The notes: generated by a model from the sequence alone, not told the origin. A stretch of 64,000 nucleotides of DNA from Lepus europaeus (GCF_033115175.1 NC_084834.1:37554077-37618076), one strand, 5' to 3'. Counted from the first letter of the stretch, positions 33,290-44,735 are shown. Made by a program: numbers and translations.

Positions 33290-33505
33290 GGAATCTGGAG
33301 TCCTCGAAAAATTCCTAATCCGGATTACTTTGAAGACAATCATCCATTTCTTCTAACTTCTTTCCGTGCCCTTGGTTTAGAGCTTTGGTCTATGACCTCT
33401 GATATCTACTTTGACAATTTTATTATCTGTTCAGAAAAAGAAATAGCAGATCGCTGGGCTGCAGATGGTTGGGGATTGAAAATAATGATAGCAAATGCTA
33501 ATGAG
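33290..33505 (+). CDS. CLGN: CLGN exon (last P-domain motif and C-terminal lectin strands, about residues 379-450)
   Basis: Reads [16 protein letters not shown] (fourth type-2 motif), then [40 protein letters not shown] and [16 protein letters not shown]. This is where the chain returns to the lectin domain; the [15 protein letters not shown] block is a family signature and carries a sugar-contact Glu in calnexin. It is 216 bases, phase 0 both sides, donor GTATGG. Confidence 0.97.
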
Positions 33506-33977
33506 GTATGGCATTATACACAGAGGGGTGTTGGAACTATATTTAGAAATAAAGGGGATTCAATCCTGGGTATGGTTTATATAAATGGCCCTTTTAAAGG
33601 TAAACAAATGTGTAATAATTATCAAACACCAAGGAAATGTACTTAAGTTTATATAGACAAAATATTTAGCTTTACTGTGTTATAACTCCATTATAAACTA
33701 TGCAATGAACTATATATGCATATTTAAGTACACATTTTCTTCATTAAATTATATCTTTAAAGGAATGTAATGCCTCTTTGCTACTTATAGAAAAGGGTCT
33801 ACCTAGTATATTTGTCACCTTGCCATTTCAAGACTCAAGTGGTAATAGTAATCAAAATATTTTTTGTTCACTTTAACAAATTTTCACTTAGAGGAATGCA
33901 CAGGATCTCAGAACTTAACAGTATTAATTTTGTTCCAGTTCCTCCCCTGCCAGCACCATCCCCACCAAATCTTAAAA
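33506..33977 (+). other. CLGN intron, unassigned
   Basis: No repeat or exon recognised. The open frame running on from the exon to about 33646 is read-through into intron. Confidence 0.5.
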
Positions 33978-33995
33978 GACTGGTTAGTAATGGTT

Positions 33996-34334
33996 TGGCC
34001 GGCGCCGTGGCTTAACAGGCTAAGCTTCCGCCTTGCAGCGCCGGCACACTGGGTTCTAGTCCCGGTTGGGGCGCCAGATTCTATCCCGGTTGCCTCTCTT
34101 CCAGGCCAGCTCTCTGCTATGGCCCAGGAAGGCAGTGGAGGATGGCCCAAGTGCTTGGGCCCTGCACCCGCATGGGAGACCAGGAGAAGCACCTGGCTCC
34201 TGGCTTCGGATCAGCGAGATGCGCCGGCCGCAGCGGCCATTGGAGGGTGAACCAACAGCAAAAAGGAAGACCTTCCTCTCTCTCTCTCTCTCTCACTATC
34301 CACTCTGCCTGTCCAAAAAAAAAAAAAAAAAAAG
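33996..34334 (+). mobile_element. CSINE, young, with 18-bp target-site duplication
   Basis: Full C-repeat with a long A tail flanked by the perfect repeat GACTGGTTAGTAATGGTT at 33978-33995 and 34335-34352. It has the short GCGCCGGCCGCAGCGG variant. Confidence 0.96.
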
Positions 34335-34352
34335 GACTGGTTAGTAATGGTT

Positions 34353-34825
34353 AAAGCTAAATATTTCAACAGAGTACACCTTGGCAAATGTGTCCTTAAA
34401 GTCAGTTACTATGGTTTCTTTGGACACTAGCAAAATCCTCCAAGAGAGTAAGGAGAGAGGGATTCTCATCAGGAAGCTCTTTTAACTAAACCATCAATGG
34501 TCTCAGATTTTACATAAAAGAAAAATTTTCCTTACTGAAGGTTGTGTGTGAAATTTCTTTATATATAAGAGAAAAACACAAATCATTTGAAAGTACAGAA
34601 TAGATTATTAGAGACTTCCACAAAGTCTCACTAAGTTATGCTCAGGAGGTAATTAGAATTTACAAAATACAAAATAGGAAAATGAACTTTTTGTTTGTGC
34701 TTATAAGTGCATCACCCCTTAATATAAAACATCTCTGTACAGTAAGTTTTTTATTTTTTATTGTTGTATTTCCCATGAAGGCCTGTAAAATCTGAATTGC
34801 ATTTGTGTGTTTAATTCTTTTGTAG
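34353..34825 (+). other. CLGN intron end, unassigned
   Basis: Nothing recognised; ends in TAATTCTTTTGTAG at 34825. Confidence 0.5.
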
Positions 34826-34951
34826 CCTGGTGTATTTAAACAGTTAATGGCAGCTGCACAAGAGCGCCCATGGCTTTGGATCATTTATTTTGTGACAGCA
34901 GGGCTGCCCATAGCATTAGTTACCTCATTTTGCTGGCCAAAGAAAGTTAAG
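34826..34951 (+). CDS. CLGN: CLGN exon (transmembrane segment, about residues 451-492)
   Basis: Reads [15 protein letters not shown], then the hydrophobic stretch [20 protein letters not shown] and CWPKKVK. The stretch is the single ER-membrane helix; the following CWPKK basic residues mark the cytosolic side. It is 126 bases, phase 0 both sides, donor GTAAGG. Confidence 0.97.
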
Positions 34952-35163
34952 GTAAGGAAAGTGAATTTCCTTCAACTTTTTTTTCAAGTTTCTTAGTGTT
35001 TAGGAGCTCTGTGACTCAAGCAATTGATTCTGAAAACTAATAAATTACATTTCCTGTAAGTTTTTACCAGTAGTTCACTGTGTACATAATCAGTTATTAC
35101 AAAAAGGCTTTTTTAAGATAGTGCTTTTCTGATAGTAAAAATGTCCTATTTAAACCACCACAG

Positions 35164-35338
35164 AAGAAATACGAAGATGCAGACTATAAAAAGACTGACA
35201 TATGTAAACCACAAACAAAGGGGGCACTGGAACAAGATGTGAAGGAGCCAGAAGTGCCAGAAGAGAAAGCGGCCCTGGAGAAACCAGAAGACGCGGAAGA
35301 GGAAAAAAAACCAAGTGACGGTGAAGTTCTCGAAAAAG
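35164..35338 (+). CDS. CLGN: CLGN exon (acidic cytosolic tail, about residues 493-550)
   Basis: Reads [40 protein letters not shown] and [18 protein letters not shown]: a low-complexity Glu/Lys-rich cytosolic tail typical of calnexin-family proteins. Acceptor CCACCACAG, donor GTGAGC. It is 175 bases, phase 0 in, phase 1 out. Less conserved than the lumenal exons. Confidence 0.95.
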
Positions 35339-35985
35339 GTGAGCAGGCCATGGTGATTTCCAACAGCGAGCCTGGGCAAAGCTTATAAAAACAGCGAATT
35401 CCTGCATCTGAGTCCCCAGGAGTCCCTGACTGGCCAGGAGGACAGGCAGTCCTGCGAGCAGCCACCTGGTTTGTGGTGTCTGTCTGCTAGGAAGAAAGAT
35501 TTAGAGGGTGCAGTAGCTTCAGCTCGGCAGTGGTGAGTCCTGTGAGCCGTAAGGTTTTTGCAAGGACTTGTCTTGCCTCTGGGAATGTAGAGGTGGGAGG
35601 GGTATACCATGGCCTGTGGGGAGGAGGAATAGGTACAAGCAGGTAAGTGCCAAATGAAGTCAACACAGTCTTCCGGTGGACGTTATTTATCCGTTATTTA
35701 AGTTTCATGAATTTCCTGAAGGTTTTGCTGAATCATATGCCCCCTTCTCACTCTGTACCAAACATTGGAAGGTGTTAGAACTGAAGAACCCAGGCCTTTT
35801 GGTGGCTGTCAGTTGAGATGTCCTTAGGCATGGCTAGGTAGACTTAAAACTATTGATTTCTCATCTTTTCCAATCCAAATTCCAAACCGAGCCATTAAAA
35901 AACATCTTAATTATGTCTTGGAGCACATTTTTACTTGGTAGTGGATGAAATTTTTTACTTGACAGCAAGAATTCTCTCCAGAAAT
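35339..35985 (+). other. CLGN intron, unassigned
   Basis: Minus-strand ORFs of 75-93 codons at 35146-35610 mirror the acidic exon and its flank and are shadows. No repeat recognised. Confidence 0.5.
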
Positions 35986-35989
35986 GTAT

Positions 35990-36097
35990 GACATACAGTT
36001 TTTTCATAATACACATTTTCCTTGAATTTATACATGAATTTCAATTTTTGGCACTGAAGTAAACTCATCTTTTAATTCCATTTTCCAGTACCCCAAT
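35990..36097. repeat. Palindromic MITE-like element, rearranged copy
   Basis: AGTTTTTTCATAATACACATTTTCC (one arm reversed), then AATTTCAATTTTTGGCACTGAAGTAAACTCATCTTTTAATTCCATTTTCCAGTACCCC (other half in sense), the modules seen at 5522 and 44736. Confidence 0.5.
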
Positions 36098-36172
36098 ATA
36101 TATACATGTACACCTACATATGTATTCATACACATATACATATAAACATGTGTGCATGTATGTGTGTATCAA
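36098..36172. repeat. TA/CA/TG-rich simple repeat
   Basis: ATATATACATGTACACC ... GTGTGCATGTATGTGTGTATC; an impure, partly self-complementary purine/pyrimidine tract. Confidence 0.7.
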
Positions 36173-36483
36173 AGTATCTTAAAAGACAAATCTTTAAGTT
36201 GAAACTTTTGAAATGTATTTATTAAAAGGAATAAATTTCATGTGATTCATATTTACAGATTTAAGAGCATAATGATACTTTCCACCTTACCTTCCCTCAC
36301 TCTCCCTTTCCTTTTCTTATTTTTCTTCTAACTTTTACAATGACATATTTTCAGTTTTCTTTATAATCACAAGCTGAACCCTCCACTAAATAAAGAATTG
36401 AACAGGTAGTAAGCAGAAAAACCACTGTTCTTAAGAGTATAGACAAGGGCTATAAACAGTAATCAAATCTCAAGAGCCTTATC

Positions 36484-36822
36484 TTTTTAAAAAATATTTA
36501 TTTATTTGAAAGTCAGAGTTACACAGAGAGAGAAGGAGAGAAAGAGAGAAAGAGAGAGAGAGGTCTTCTACCCACTGGTTCACTCCCCAATTGGCTGCAA
36601 CGGCTGGAACTGTGCCGATCTGAAGCCAGGAACCAGGAGCTGCCTCTGGGTCTCCCATGTGGATGCCGGGGCACAAGGACTTGGGCCATCTTCTACTGCT
36701 TTCCCAGGCCATAGCAGAGAGCTGGATCAGAAGTGGAGCAGCTGGGACTCGAACCGACGCCCATATGGGATGCCAGCACTGCAGGCAGTGGTTTTACCCA
36801 CTATACCACAGCACTGACCGCA
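36484..36822 (-). mobile_element. CSINE, antisense
   Basis: Reversed full C-repeat (ATATTTATTTATTTGAAAGTCAGAG to CCACTATACCACAGCACTGACC) with an imperfect flanking repeat GCCTTATCTTTTT / GCCTTAACTTTTT. Confidence 0.92.
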
Positions 36823-36829
36823 GGCCTTA

Positions 36830-37108
36830 ACTTTTTAACTGTTTAGGGCTTAGCCTGCTGATGTCTCAATCTTATTTAGAGGGCACTATATATAGCTACG
36901 TGGAATAAGTATCAAAGTGGCCTTCTTAATTACAGGAAGTACTTCCTCATATTCATGTAGTCCCACATTATGAATTTAGAAATACATTGTAGAGGTAAAG
37001 TTGGTGGGCTCAAACTTTTTATTTATTGATTGATTTTTTAAAATTAGCTACAACTTTTTGGGGGCCTTACTATGGGCCAGATCATGGTCAGGGTTACCTA
37101 GGTTTAAT
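36830..37108 (+). other. CLGN intron, unassigned
   Basis: No repeat or exon recognised. Confidence 0.45.
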
Positions 37109-37109
37109 C

Positions 37110-37425
37110 TTTTTTTTTTTTTTTTTTTTAAGATTTATTTATTTGAAAGAGTTACAGAGAGAAAAGAAACAGCGAGATCTTCACCTGCTGTTTTACCTCA
37201 CAAATGGCAACAATGGCCGGGGCTGGGCCAGGCTGAAACCAGAATTTTCTTGTGGGTCTTCCACATGGGTGGCAGGGGCCAGTGTACTTGGCCCACCTGC
37301 TGCTGCTTTTTGCAGGGAGCTGGATGGGAAGTGGAGCAGCCAGGACATAAACCAGTGCCCATATGGATGCCAGTATCACGGGCAGTTGCTTTACCCACCA
37401 TGAAATAGCACTGGCCGCAGAACTT
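37110..37425 (-). mobile_element. CSINE, antisense
   Basis: Long T-run plus AAGATTTATTTATTTGAAAGAG, reversed body, CCCACCATGAAATAGCACTGGCC end. Confidence 0.9.
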
Positions 37426-37429
37426 TTTA

Positions 37430-37790
37430 CTTTATATGAGGAACTCCCAAGGATTGCCCAATATTTTGGTGGTGATGGTGACAGAGCTGGAGTTTTAGCT
37501 AAATGGATCCAAACAGAAAACTGCATGCCAGTGTCCACAAAGAACAAGCGTAAATAAGTAGCATATTGAAGAATAAAAGATCATTGAAAATGAAGGCAAG
37601 AATTTCTAAGACATAAACACAGGAAAAATGATAATTCTTTGGTTTTATATCACATACAGACCAAATACGAAAAGTTTTTAACATGTGATTGAATTAGAAA
37701 ATGTAACAAATTAAAGAGTATTTATAATTAACTTTCAAAGTTTTTGAATAAAAGAAAATGCTTTTATTGTTGAAATTTAAATAAATTCCC
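37430..37790 (+). other. CLGN intron, unassigned
   Basis: Nothing recognised. Overlapping chance ORFs extend out of the SINE. Confidence 0.45.
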
Positions 37791-37795
37791 TTTGA

Positions 37796-38110
37796 GTGGG
37801 CCTTTAGCCTGGTGGTTAAGACACTGGCTAGGATGCTCAGGTCCTGAATCAGAGAACCTGAGTCTGATTCCCAGCGCCTGGTTCCTGATTTCTGCCAACA
37901 TGGACCCTGGGAAGTGGCAGTGATAACTGGATTCCTGTCACCCACATGGGAGACCTAGTTTGAGTTTCCAGCTATCAGCATCAGCCCTAGCCCAGCCCCA
38001 GCCCAGCCCCTGCTGTTTGTGACATTTGGGGAGTGAACCAGCCGTTGGGAGAGCTCTCTATCTTATCTGTCTCTCTATGTGTCTTTCAAGTAATATTTTA
38101 TCTTAAAAAA
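37796..38110 (+). mobile_element. Older CSINE, sense
   Basis: GTGGGCCTTTAGCCTGGTGGTTAAGACAC head, CCACATGGGAGACCTAG, repeated CCCAGCCCCAG, TGGGGAGTGAACCAGCCG. Diverged; it ends near the polypyrimidine region of the next acceptor. Confidence 0.82.
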
Positions 38111-38190
38111 ATCTTCCTTAGCACATTTAATGCTTTTCAGTAGAATCCTAACACAACAAATCTTTGCCTTTAATCAAATCTGTATTCTAG

Positions 38191-38291
38191 AAGAGGAAGG
38201 TGAACCTGAGGAGAAGAGTGAAGAAGAAGTGGAAACCGTGGAAGGGCAAGAAGAAGGTAACAAGTCACACAAGTCCGGCTCCGAGGACGAG
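38191..38291 (+). CDS. CLGN: CLGN exon (acidic tail, about residues 550-584)
   Basis: Completes Glu and reads [20 protein letters not shown] then [14 protein letters not shown]. Strongly acidic cytosolic tail with Ser in acidic context (candidate kinase sites; inferred). Acceptor TGTATTCTAG, donor GTAAGC. It is 101 bases, ending in phase 0. Confidence 0.95.
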
Positions 38292-38885
38292 GTAAGCAGC
38301 TCTTCGGCAGGACATAGACGAGACTACATACGTGTGCTGTCCATAAACAATACTGCAATGAGAGTAGCAGTCTGGTTTGTGGAGAGAGTTTTGCCTTACT
38401 TCTCCCAGCTTTCATAAGAACCTATTTATTGATTTAAAAATGTATCTATAAAGAAGGCAAGAAAATAGTAGACATTATCTTATTACCAAATAAACATGGA
38501 CATGCCTGACGAAAGAACTTCTGTACAAAAAAAAAAAAAAAAAGCTTGACTTTATCATTAAAATATTCTATTGAAAAGTGTAAACAAATAATTTGGATAT
38601 TTAAAAGAGAATCCTCATTATCACAAAGCAGTTTATGGCTATTGTAAAAAGATCCTTATTGTCTCAATAAGAATGTCACATTTTGAAATATTTTACTCAT
38701 GGGCTAGTTGAGTACCATCTGCTATAATTATATAGGATATTTTTCTCAAATATTTAATGAACTAGGGTTTTTCCCCCCTATTAACTTGATATATCCCTTC
38801 CCCCCATTTTTTGTATCTTAATATAAGATGGAACTTAATGCCATCTTTTTTTAAATCAGCTATTATGGACCCAGAAATCATCCAA
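38292..38885 (+). other. CLGN intron, unassigned; A-run at 38527
   Basis: An A-run at about 38527-38543; otherwise nothing recognised. Confidence 0.45.
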
Positions 38886-39285
38886 GATGGGGCAGGCATT
38901 GTGGCACAGCAGGTTAAGTCACCACCACTTGGGACCCCAGCATTCCATATGGGAAAGGCTGGGATCAAGTCCTGCCTCCACTTCCGATCCAGCTTCCTGC
39001 CAAAGTGCCTGGAAGGCGGCAGATGATGACTGCAGTACTGGGTCCCTGCCACCCATCTAGGAAACCCAGATGGAGTTCCTGGCTCTTGACTTAGGTCTGG
39101 CTCAGCCCTGACTGTTGTTGGTGTCTGAGAAGTAAACCAGTAGATGGACAATAGCCCTGTCTTTCTGTGTCTCTTCCCCACCCTCCTAACCCTGTGTGTG
39201 TATGTGTGTGTGTGGGTGTGGGTGAGTGAATGATTCTGCCTTTCAAATAAATAAAAATGAGTAAATAAGCACTTAAAGAAAAAGA
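38886..39285 (+). mobile_element. CSINE, sense, with GT-rich insertion
   Basis: GGGGCAGGCATTGTGGCACAGCAGGTTAAG head, full body, a (TG)n-type tract at about 39193-39228, then CTGCCTTTCAAATAAATAAA. Possible duplication AGAAATCATC at about 38874 and 39287. Confidence 0.9.
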
Positions 39286-39289
39286 AAGA

Positions 39290-40073
39290 AATCATCAGGG
39301 AATAAGTGGGAATACGGAGGCAGAAGCCTGGCCTATTGCACGTGATGAAATAGTTTCTATTGTGTCTGAAGCCATCGCCCTAATACATTAAACGTTCTTG
39401 TGATTTTAAGTGTTGTCTAAAACTTACTTGATATACACAGCTGGTTGCTGGTCTTAACTGCCTTGTGCATCTTTTAAGGGGCGTGTGGGATCATGATCCA
39501 GCATGAAGATCCATATTTCTGGGAAGCCAGTGGGGAGCCTTGCTCCCAGGGCAGTGTTTTAAATGGTCTTTGTTTCTAGAGTTTCATTTGTATATAAACA
39601 TTTATTCCAGAAGGATAATAATTAAAGGAAAGAAAAACTCAAACCATCAGTCAGCTCCTTCTTTTCCTTTCTTCTCTCCCCGTGTCTGCAAGAGGCACTG
39701 GACGCCAGAGGTTCTGAAAGTGTCTCTTTAAAACCAGCTCGGCGACTCTGTGCTCGTAGTGAAGAGTTAGTGCTTATTTGCCCACAGTGAGAATATGGAA
39801 CCATTCGTTGTGGCATTGAGATGGAGTCCTAGGTCATAAAACAACATTGTGAATGGCGCTGTTAGTATTGTCAGAACCTGATTTGATAAGCACACTCTAT
39901 AAATATTAAAAGGGCACAAATGGAAGTTGTGTGTATTTTTGGTAAGCTGCCTGAAGTGAAAGAACATAGATAACATTTGATTACTCAAGTATGCATTTCA
40001 GTCTAAGGACTATTTTGCTTACCAGCTTCTAGTGACACAGTCAGACTAAAATGCTCACAATCCCGTTTTCTAG
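39290..40073 (+). other. Last CLGN intron, unassigned
   Basis: Unique-looking sequence with weak chance ORFs. It ends in TCCCGTTTTCTAG at 40073. Confidence 0.5.
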
Positions 40074-40154
40074 ATGAAAGAAGCAGATGAGAGCACAGGA
40101 TCTGGAGATGGGCCAGTGAAGTCAGTCCGCAAAAGAAGAGTACGAAAGGACTAG
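40074..40154 (+). CDS. CLGN: CLGN last coding exon (C-terminus and stop)
   Basis: Reads MKEADESTGSGDGP then VKSVRKRRVRKD and TAG at 40152-40154. The basic C-terminus sits where calnexin-family proteins carry ER-retention signals (family knowledge). Length and phase match the preceding exon. Confidence 0.97.
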   Translation: MKEADESTGSGDGPVKSVRKRRVRKD

Positions 40155-40605
40155 CACTGGCCGGCGTCCTTCACTCCCAAGAGAGAGTGGGCCTTCGGCA
40201 ATCAGTGTGCCACGATGGACTCGCACTAATGTGTGCACCCTCTTCTAATATCCAGCAATGTTATTCTTTGAGATATTTATTTTAATCTTTCTTTTCAGGG
40301 GGAAAAAACATGACAGTAGTAACTTTTAAGTTACCTGGTCTTTGAATTTAGAATAAAAGCAGCATGTTACATTCCAGAGAGTAAAAGTCATTAGTAGTTA
40401 ATAGTTTTAGTAGTTTGGAGATAGTTTTAGTTTTTACACAGCAAAATAATATGCAGCAGTTTTACTGCTATTGAAAACATCAGCTATTAGAATTTCCACT
40501 GAAATGGTTATAGCACAATACAACTGGTCATTCTATAATTATTTTTAAAAACAGCATATTCTGTTGTACAGAGCTAAATGCAATAAACTTTTTTGTATGG
40601 TTGTG
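40155..40605 (+). other. CLGN: CLGN 3' UTR
   Basis: AT-rich sequence after the stop, up to shortly past the AATAAA at 40582-40587. The exact cleavage site is inferred. Confidence 0.75.
40582..40587 (+). terminator. CLGN polyadenylation signal
   Basis: AATAAA followed by a T/GT-rich stretch (CTTTTTTGTATGGTTGTGTG), the usual downstream element. Other AATAAA hexamers at about 41549 and 42123 could end longer transcripts. Confidence 0.75.
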
Positions 40606-42675
40606 TGATTCCGTCAACAATTGGAGTTGATGTAAGTGACCACATTTCCTTAGTTTGTGTCAAATTATAGTTATGATCAGTTCACTTGAATTATAGATAG
40701 CTTTGAAGAAGGGCTTTGTTGACAGGTGAACCAAACAGACCGTTAAGTGTCATTCATTAAATCACTGGAGAATATTGCAGCAAATCTGACATTTGAATAC
40801 AGAAACAATAGATTTTTCAAAACAAAATAGTGTACAGGTTTTCTTCCTGAAGCTTTTATAGAGTGTTTTACCTGAGTCACAAAATTGCTTATGAGGACAT
40901 TTCTCTTGAAAAGTACAATTTCAAATATTTTCTTCTTTCAATTATACCTTCTTTAAAACAAAGATTGTTATTGAAGAGCCTTGAAGTTCTTTATTCTTAA
41001 GAGAGTCTCATGGCTGATGCCAGTTCCTCATGCTTTGTATTTTCATCCTGCTTTTTCCCTGACAAATTCACATATATTTTCAGTCTGCTACCCGGCTTCA
41101 GAGCACCCTCTGGGGGGGATAGGATCAACCCTGTCTATTGCCTCTTTTGAAAGCAGTTACCAAAAGCCATTGAACTACATTATCATGATGCTGTGTTACT
41201 CCATTTAAAATACTTAGGGATTTTTGTGCCTGAGAAACAGGCATAGACCCTTTGGAAGAGATCTGCAATCTTTGAAAGGACAGAACTACTTCACTACTAA
41301 GTACCTAGAGAACATTATAGTGGTTCAGTCAGAGTTGAGATTTCTTCATGAACATACATACTTCATGCTTGGGCAAGCCCTATTCAAGTTCCAGACAACC
41401 TCCAGTATATACATTTAGAATTCACATATAAGGAAAATCTGCTTTTACTAAAGAAAGCCAGGCATAGCCAATGATATTATTTGCTTCTTATCTCAGAGAG
41501 TAGAACTGAAAATATAAGTGCTTTACTCCACTGCTGTGTTCTGTACTTCAATAAATTGGTGGTGGATAATCTTAATACATAATTAACCATCCTTTGTATT
41601 TTCTTAAATATTAACTGAACACGTCTTGCAAGGACTCCCTTTCTTGCTTTGCATTTGGAAGTCCAAAGAAACTGGACATTGAATTATAGTAGATAAGATA
41701 GTTATGAAAGTAAAGTGCTACTTCAGGAGATAGATCTCTTCTTGATTTTGTGCAAACTATCTTGCCAGCTGTCTGTATGTGAACCTCTTTCCTAAACATT
41801 AATTAAAGCTACTTTTACTTTCTTGGTTGTAGATTAATTTTAAAATTTGATTAAACTCCATGAGCTTGCAGTGATATAATTTGAGCAACCAAAATATTTG
41901 CAAAAACCCTCAATGTTGCCAAGTTGCTGCTGACTCCTGCACATGTACCTTGTGGATGGACCACAGCTAATCAGCTGAACCAAAAGTTAAATTCTCACAA
42001 ATAACATATATTAGATGTGTGCAGTAGATAGAACAGTCTCTTCGTCACCAGGTGGCTTTTTACTTTTACTACGTTAGTCTGACTTTATTGTTTAAAATGA
42101 CTTAAATTGTATTGTTTTCTCAAATAAAGGAGAAAAGTAAGTGTATTTTGCTTTTCTTTATTTCAGTTTGCCTCTGTAGAGATTTTCTTGACTAGACTAG
42201 AAGTCACTTCCCTTTTCTTCAATATGTATTTTCTTTTTAGATTGTCTTTCACTCCTCCAGGAATACAACATGTGAGTAGAATTAGTGGTCTGCTTGCAGT
42301 CAGTCCACGCCTGGAAGACACAGGATGGAACTGCTAACATGTTAAAATGAACCATTAGCAACACATGTAATATACCATAAAAATTAGAATTCTAGTCCCA
42401 AAGAGGTTTGGTATCCAGTGAAAACTATCCAGAAGAGTTAAAGCATGAATATATTACACTGTAGGCATCTATGAATAGTATTTTGGTTCTCTTTCCAACT
42501 TGGCTGGATGTTTTAACTTCGGCAGGATTTAAAACAGACAGCTAAAATATCTACTTAAACACAAATGGATGAGTTATTAAGACATGATGGTATGCTATGT
42601 AAGTGTCAGTAATTTCTTCCCAGAGTATAGAGTCCCCATGCATTTCCACAGTGTGACAGCTGTGAGGAGCTTATT
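40606..42675. other. CLGN downstream flank, unassigned
   Basis: About 2 kb with no CSINE and no recognised gene. It may be alternative 3' UTR of CLGN given two later AATAAA hexamers, the last (42122-42127) followed by a T-rich stretch. Small ORFs at 40981 and 41224 show no family resemblance. Confidence 0.4.
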
Positions 42676-42689
42676 AAAATCAACTCTGA

Positions 42690-43008
42690 TCGGGGCCTGG
42701 CACTGTGGTGTAGTGGGTAAAGCCACCACCTGCAGTGCCAGCATCCCATATAGGCACCGGTTTGAGTCCTGGCTGCTCCACTTCCATTCCAGCTCTCTGC
42801 TATGACCTGGGAAGGCAGCAGAAGATGGCCCAAGTGCTTGAGCCCCTGCACCTACATCGGAAACCTGGAGGAAGCTCCTGGCTTCAGATCGGCGCAGCTC
42901 CAGCCATAGTGGCCATCTAGAGAGTGAACCAGCATATGGAAGACCTCTCTCTCTCTCTGCCTCTGCCTCTCTGTAACTCTGCCTTTCAAATAAATAAATC
43001 TTTTTTAA
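42690..43008 (+). mobile_element. CSINE with target-site duplication
   Basis: Full C-repeat (GGGGCCTGGCACTGTGGTGTAGTGGG variant) flanked by AAAATCAACTCTGA at 42676-42689 and 43009-43022. Confidence 0.95.
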
Positions 43009-43022
43009 AAAATCAACTCTGA

Positions 43023-43410
43023 CCTGAAAGTTCAGATGGCAGCCATTGATAGGAGACCGCGCATTTGGGGTTTGCCTCTAGAGAACCTTGCATGGGATAG
43101 TGAGGGTGGATGTAGAGGAGTCGAGCAATGGGATAGCTGTCAAATGATGTTTTCACACCTAACACGATGTCCTTTTAGTGTTTATTAAATGAATACAGTA
43201 CACATATTTTTGTACAACTTGGTATTTTCAAGTTTTAGTAGCAAACACATGACAAGCAACTTTAAATGATTTAAAACAAGACAAATACATTATACAACTG
43301 ACTACAATGTATTATTATAGTTTGTCATCACTCTTCAACATTCCTCTCTCTTACATTGCTTACAGATGAACCTAAAGTCTTTGTTTTAGTAAATTTCTCT
43401 TGTAAATGTC
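43023..43410. other. Intergenic, unassigned
   Basis: No repeat or gene recognised. Confidence 0.45.
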
Positions 43411-43411
43411 A

Positions 43412-43785
43412 TTGAGGCAAGTCTGGCACAGTGGTTAGTTAAGATGCCACTTCGGATGCCTGCATCCCATATCAGAGTGCCTGGTTTTGAGTCCCAACTC
43501 CACTTCCAATTCCAGCTTCCTGCTAATGGCATCCAAGAGACAGAGGTGATGGCTCAAGTACTTTGGTTCTTGACACCAATGTGGAGACCCAGACTGACTT
43601 CTGAGCTCTTGGCTTCATCCTGGCCCAGCCCTGGCTGGTGCTGGCATTTGAGGAATAAACCAGCAGATGGAAGACTTCTCGCTCTCATTCTTTCTCTCCC
43701 TCCCTTTCCCACTCCACTTCCATCTATCTCCACTCCCCTCCTCACACCTGCCTTTCAAACAAAATGAAAATTAAAAATAAATACC
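43412..43785 (+). mobile_element. CSINE, sense
   Basis: GGCAAGTCTGGCACAGTGGTTAGTTAAGATGCC head, GCTTCCTGCTAATGG, ACCAGCAGATGGAAGAC, ending CTGCCTTTCAAACAAAATG. Confidence 0.85.
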
Positions 43786-43888
43786 ATTAATCTCTAAGTG
43801 AAATAAACCATAGTTGGAGTCCCAAGTTGAGTAGCTAAAAAGCAGTTAGATCATTGTCTTCTGAAATGATTGACAGATGGTCTTTAAA

Positions 43889-44190
43889 AAAAAGATTATT
43901 TGAAATGCAGAGCTACAGAGAGGCAGAGGGAGAGATCTTCCATCTGCTGGTTTACTCCCCAATTGGCCGCCATAGCCAGAGCTGTGCTGATCAGCAGCCA
44001 GGAGCCAGGAGCTTCTTCCAGGTCTCCCATGCGGGTGCAGGGACCCAAGGAATTGGGCCATCTTCTGCTTTCCCAGGCCATAGCAGAGAGCTGGATTGGA
44101 AGTGGAGCAGCTGGGACTCGAGCAGGTGCCCATATGGGATGCTGCACTGCAGGCAGTGGCTTTACCCGCTACGCCACAGCACTGGCCCCA
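43889..44190 (-). mobile_element. CSINE, antisense, with target-site duplication
   Basis: Reversed C-repeat flanked by the perfect 16-bp repeat ACAGATGGTCTTTAAA at 43873-43888 and 44191-44206. Confidence 0.96.
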
Positions 44191-44357
44191 ACAGATGGTC
44201 TTTAAAGTGATCCATGGTATGTGTTGGTACTGTCAGTTATGTCCGCATTGAAGAAGTATCTGATGATAACCAGCACAGGGTGTTTACTGAAAATAGGGGG
44301 GAAAATCATTCAGCAAAGTACAGAAAGGCTTTACATTCTACAGCTGAGATCAGTTTT

Positions 44358-44584
44358 GCAGGTGCAAACAGAGCCAGCACCCCATGTGAGCATCAGTTCC
44401 AAGTCCCAACTGCTCCACTTCTAAATCATTTCCCTGCTAGTGCACCTGGGAAGCAGAGGAAGATGCATGTGCTTGGGCCCCTGCCACACACATGGCAGAT
44501 TGTGATGGCTCCTGGCTTCTGCTTAGCCCAATCCCCAGCAGTTGCAGCTGTTTGGGGAGTGAACCCACAGATGGAAGATTCATT

Positions 44585-44626
<42 letters not shown>

Positions 44627-44645
44627 TCTGCCCTTCAAGTAATCT
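44358..44645 (+). mobile_element. CSINE, sense, 5'-truncated, with (CT)n
   Basis: Begins at AGCCAGCACCCCATGTGAGC, lacking much of the tRNA-like head. Long (CT)n at 44588-44623, ending AACTCTGCCCTTCAAG. Confidence 0.82.
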
Positions 44646-44735
44646 CTTTGTTAAACAATTCAATTGCTTTGAATCCTAAGTCTCTCTTTTAGAAAAGGGA
44701 CAAGATCGGGGAAGAATAATGGATAGGCATAGAGG

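Larger units (their letters stand above)
438..40610 (+). other. CLGN: CLGN (calmegin) gene body, 12 exons, 5' end outside window
   Basis: Calmegin is an ER-membrane lectin chaperone of the calnexin family. It is made mainly in male germ cells, where it helps fold sperm-surface glycoproteins (known for the family). Twelve exons join in frame with AG acceptors and GT donors at every boundary. The joined product in the window is about 542 residues; against a family length near 610, about 68 N-terminal residues (signal peptide, start of the lectin domain) are encoded upstream. No frameshift or premature stop is seen. It is calmegin rather than calnexin because of the acidic C-terminal exons ending in a KSVRKRRVRKD-type tail and the overall exon sequence. 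The promoter is not in the window. The gene converges on SCOC. Confidence 0.97.

Noticed and set aside
38762..39295. 177-codon minus-strand ORF
   Set aside because: Reverse reading of a CSINE with its GT-rich insertion; no gene features.
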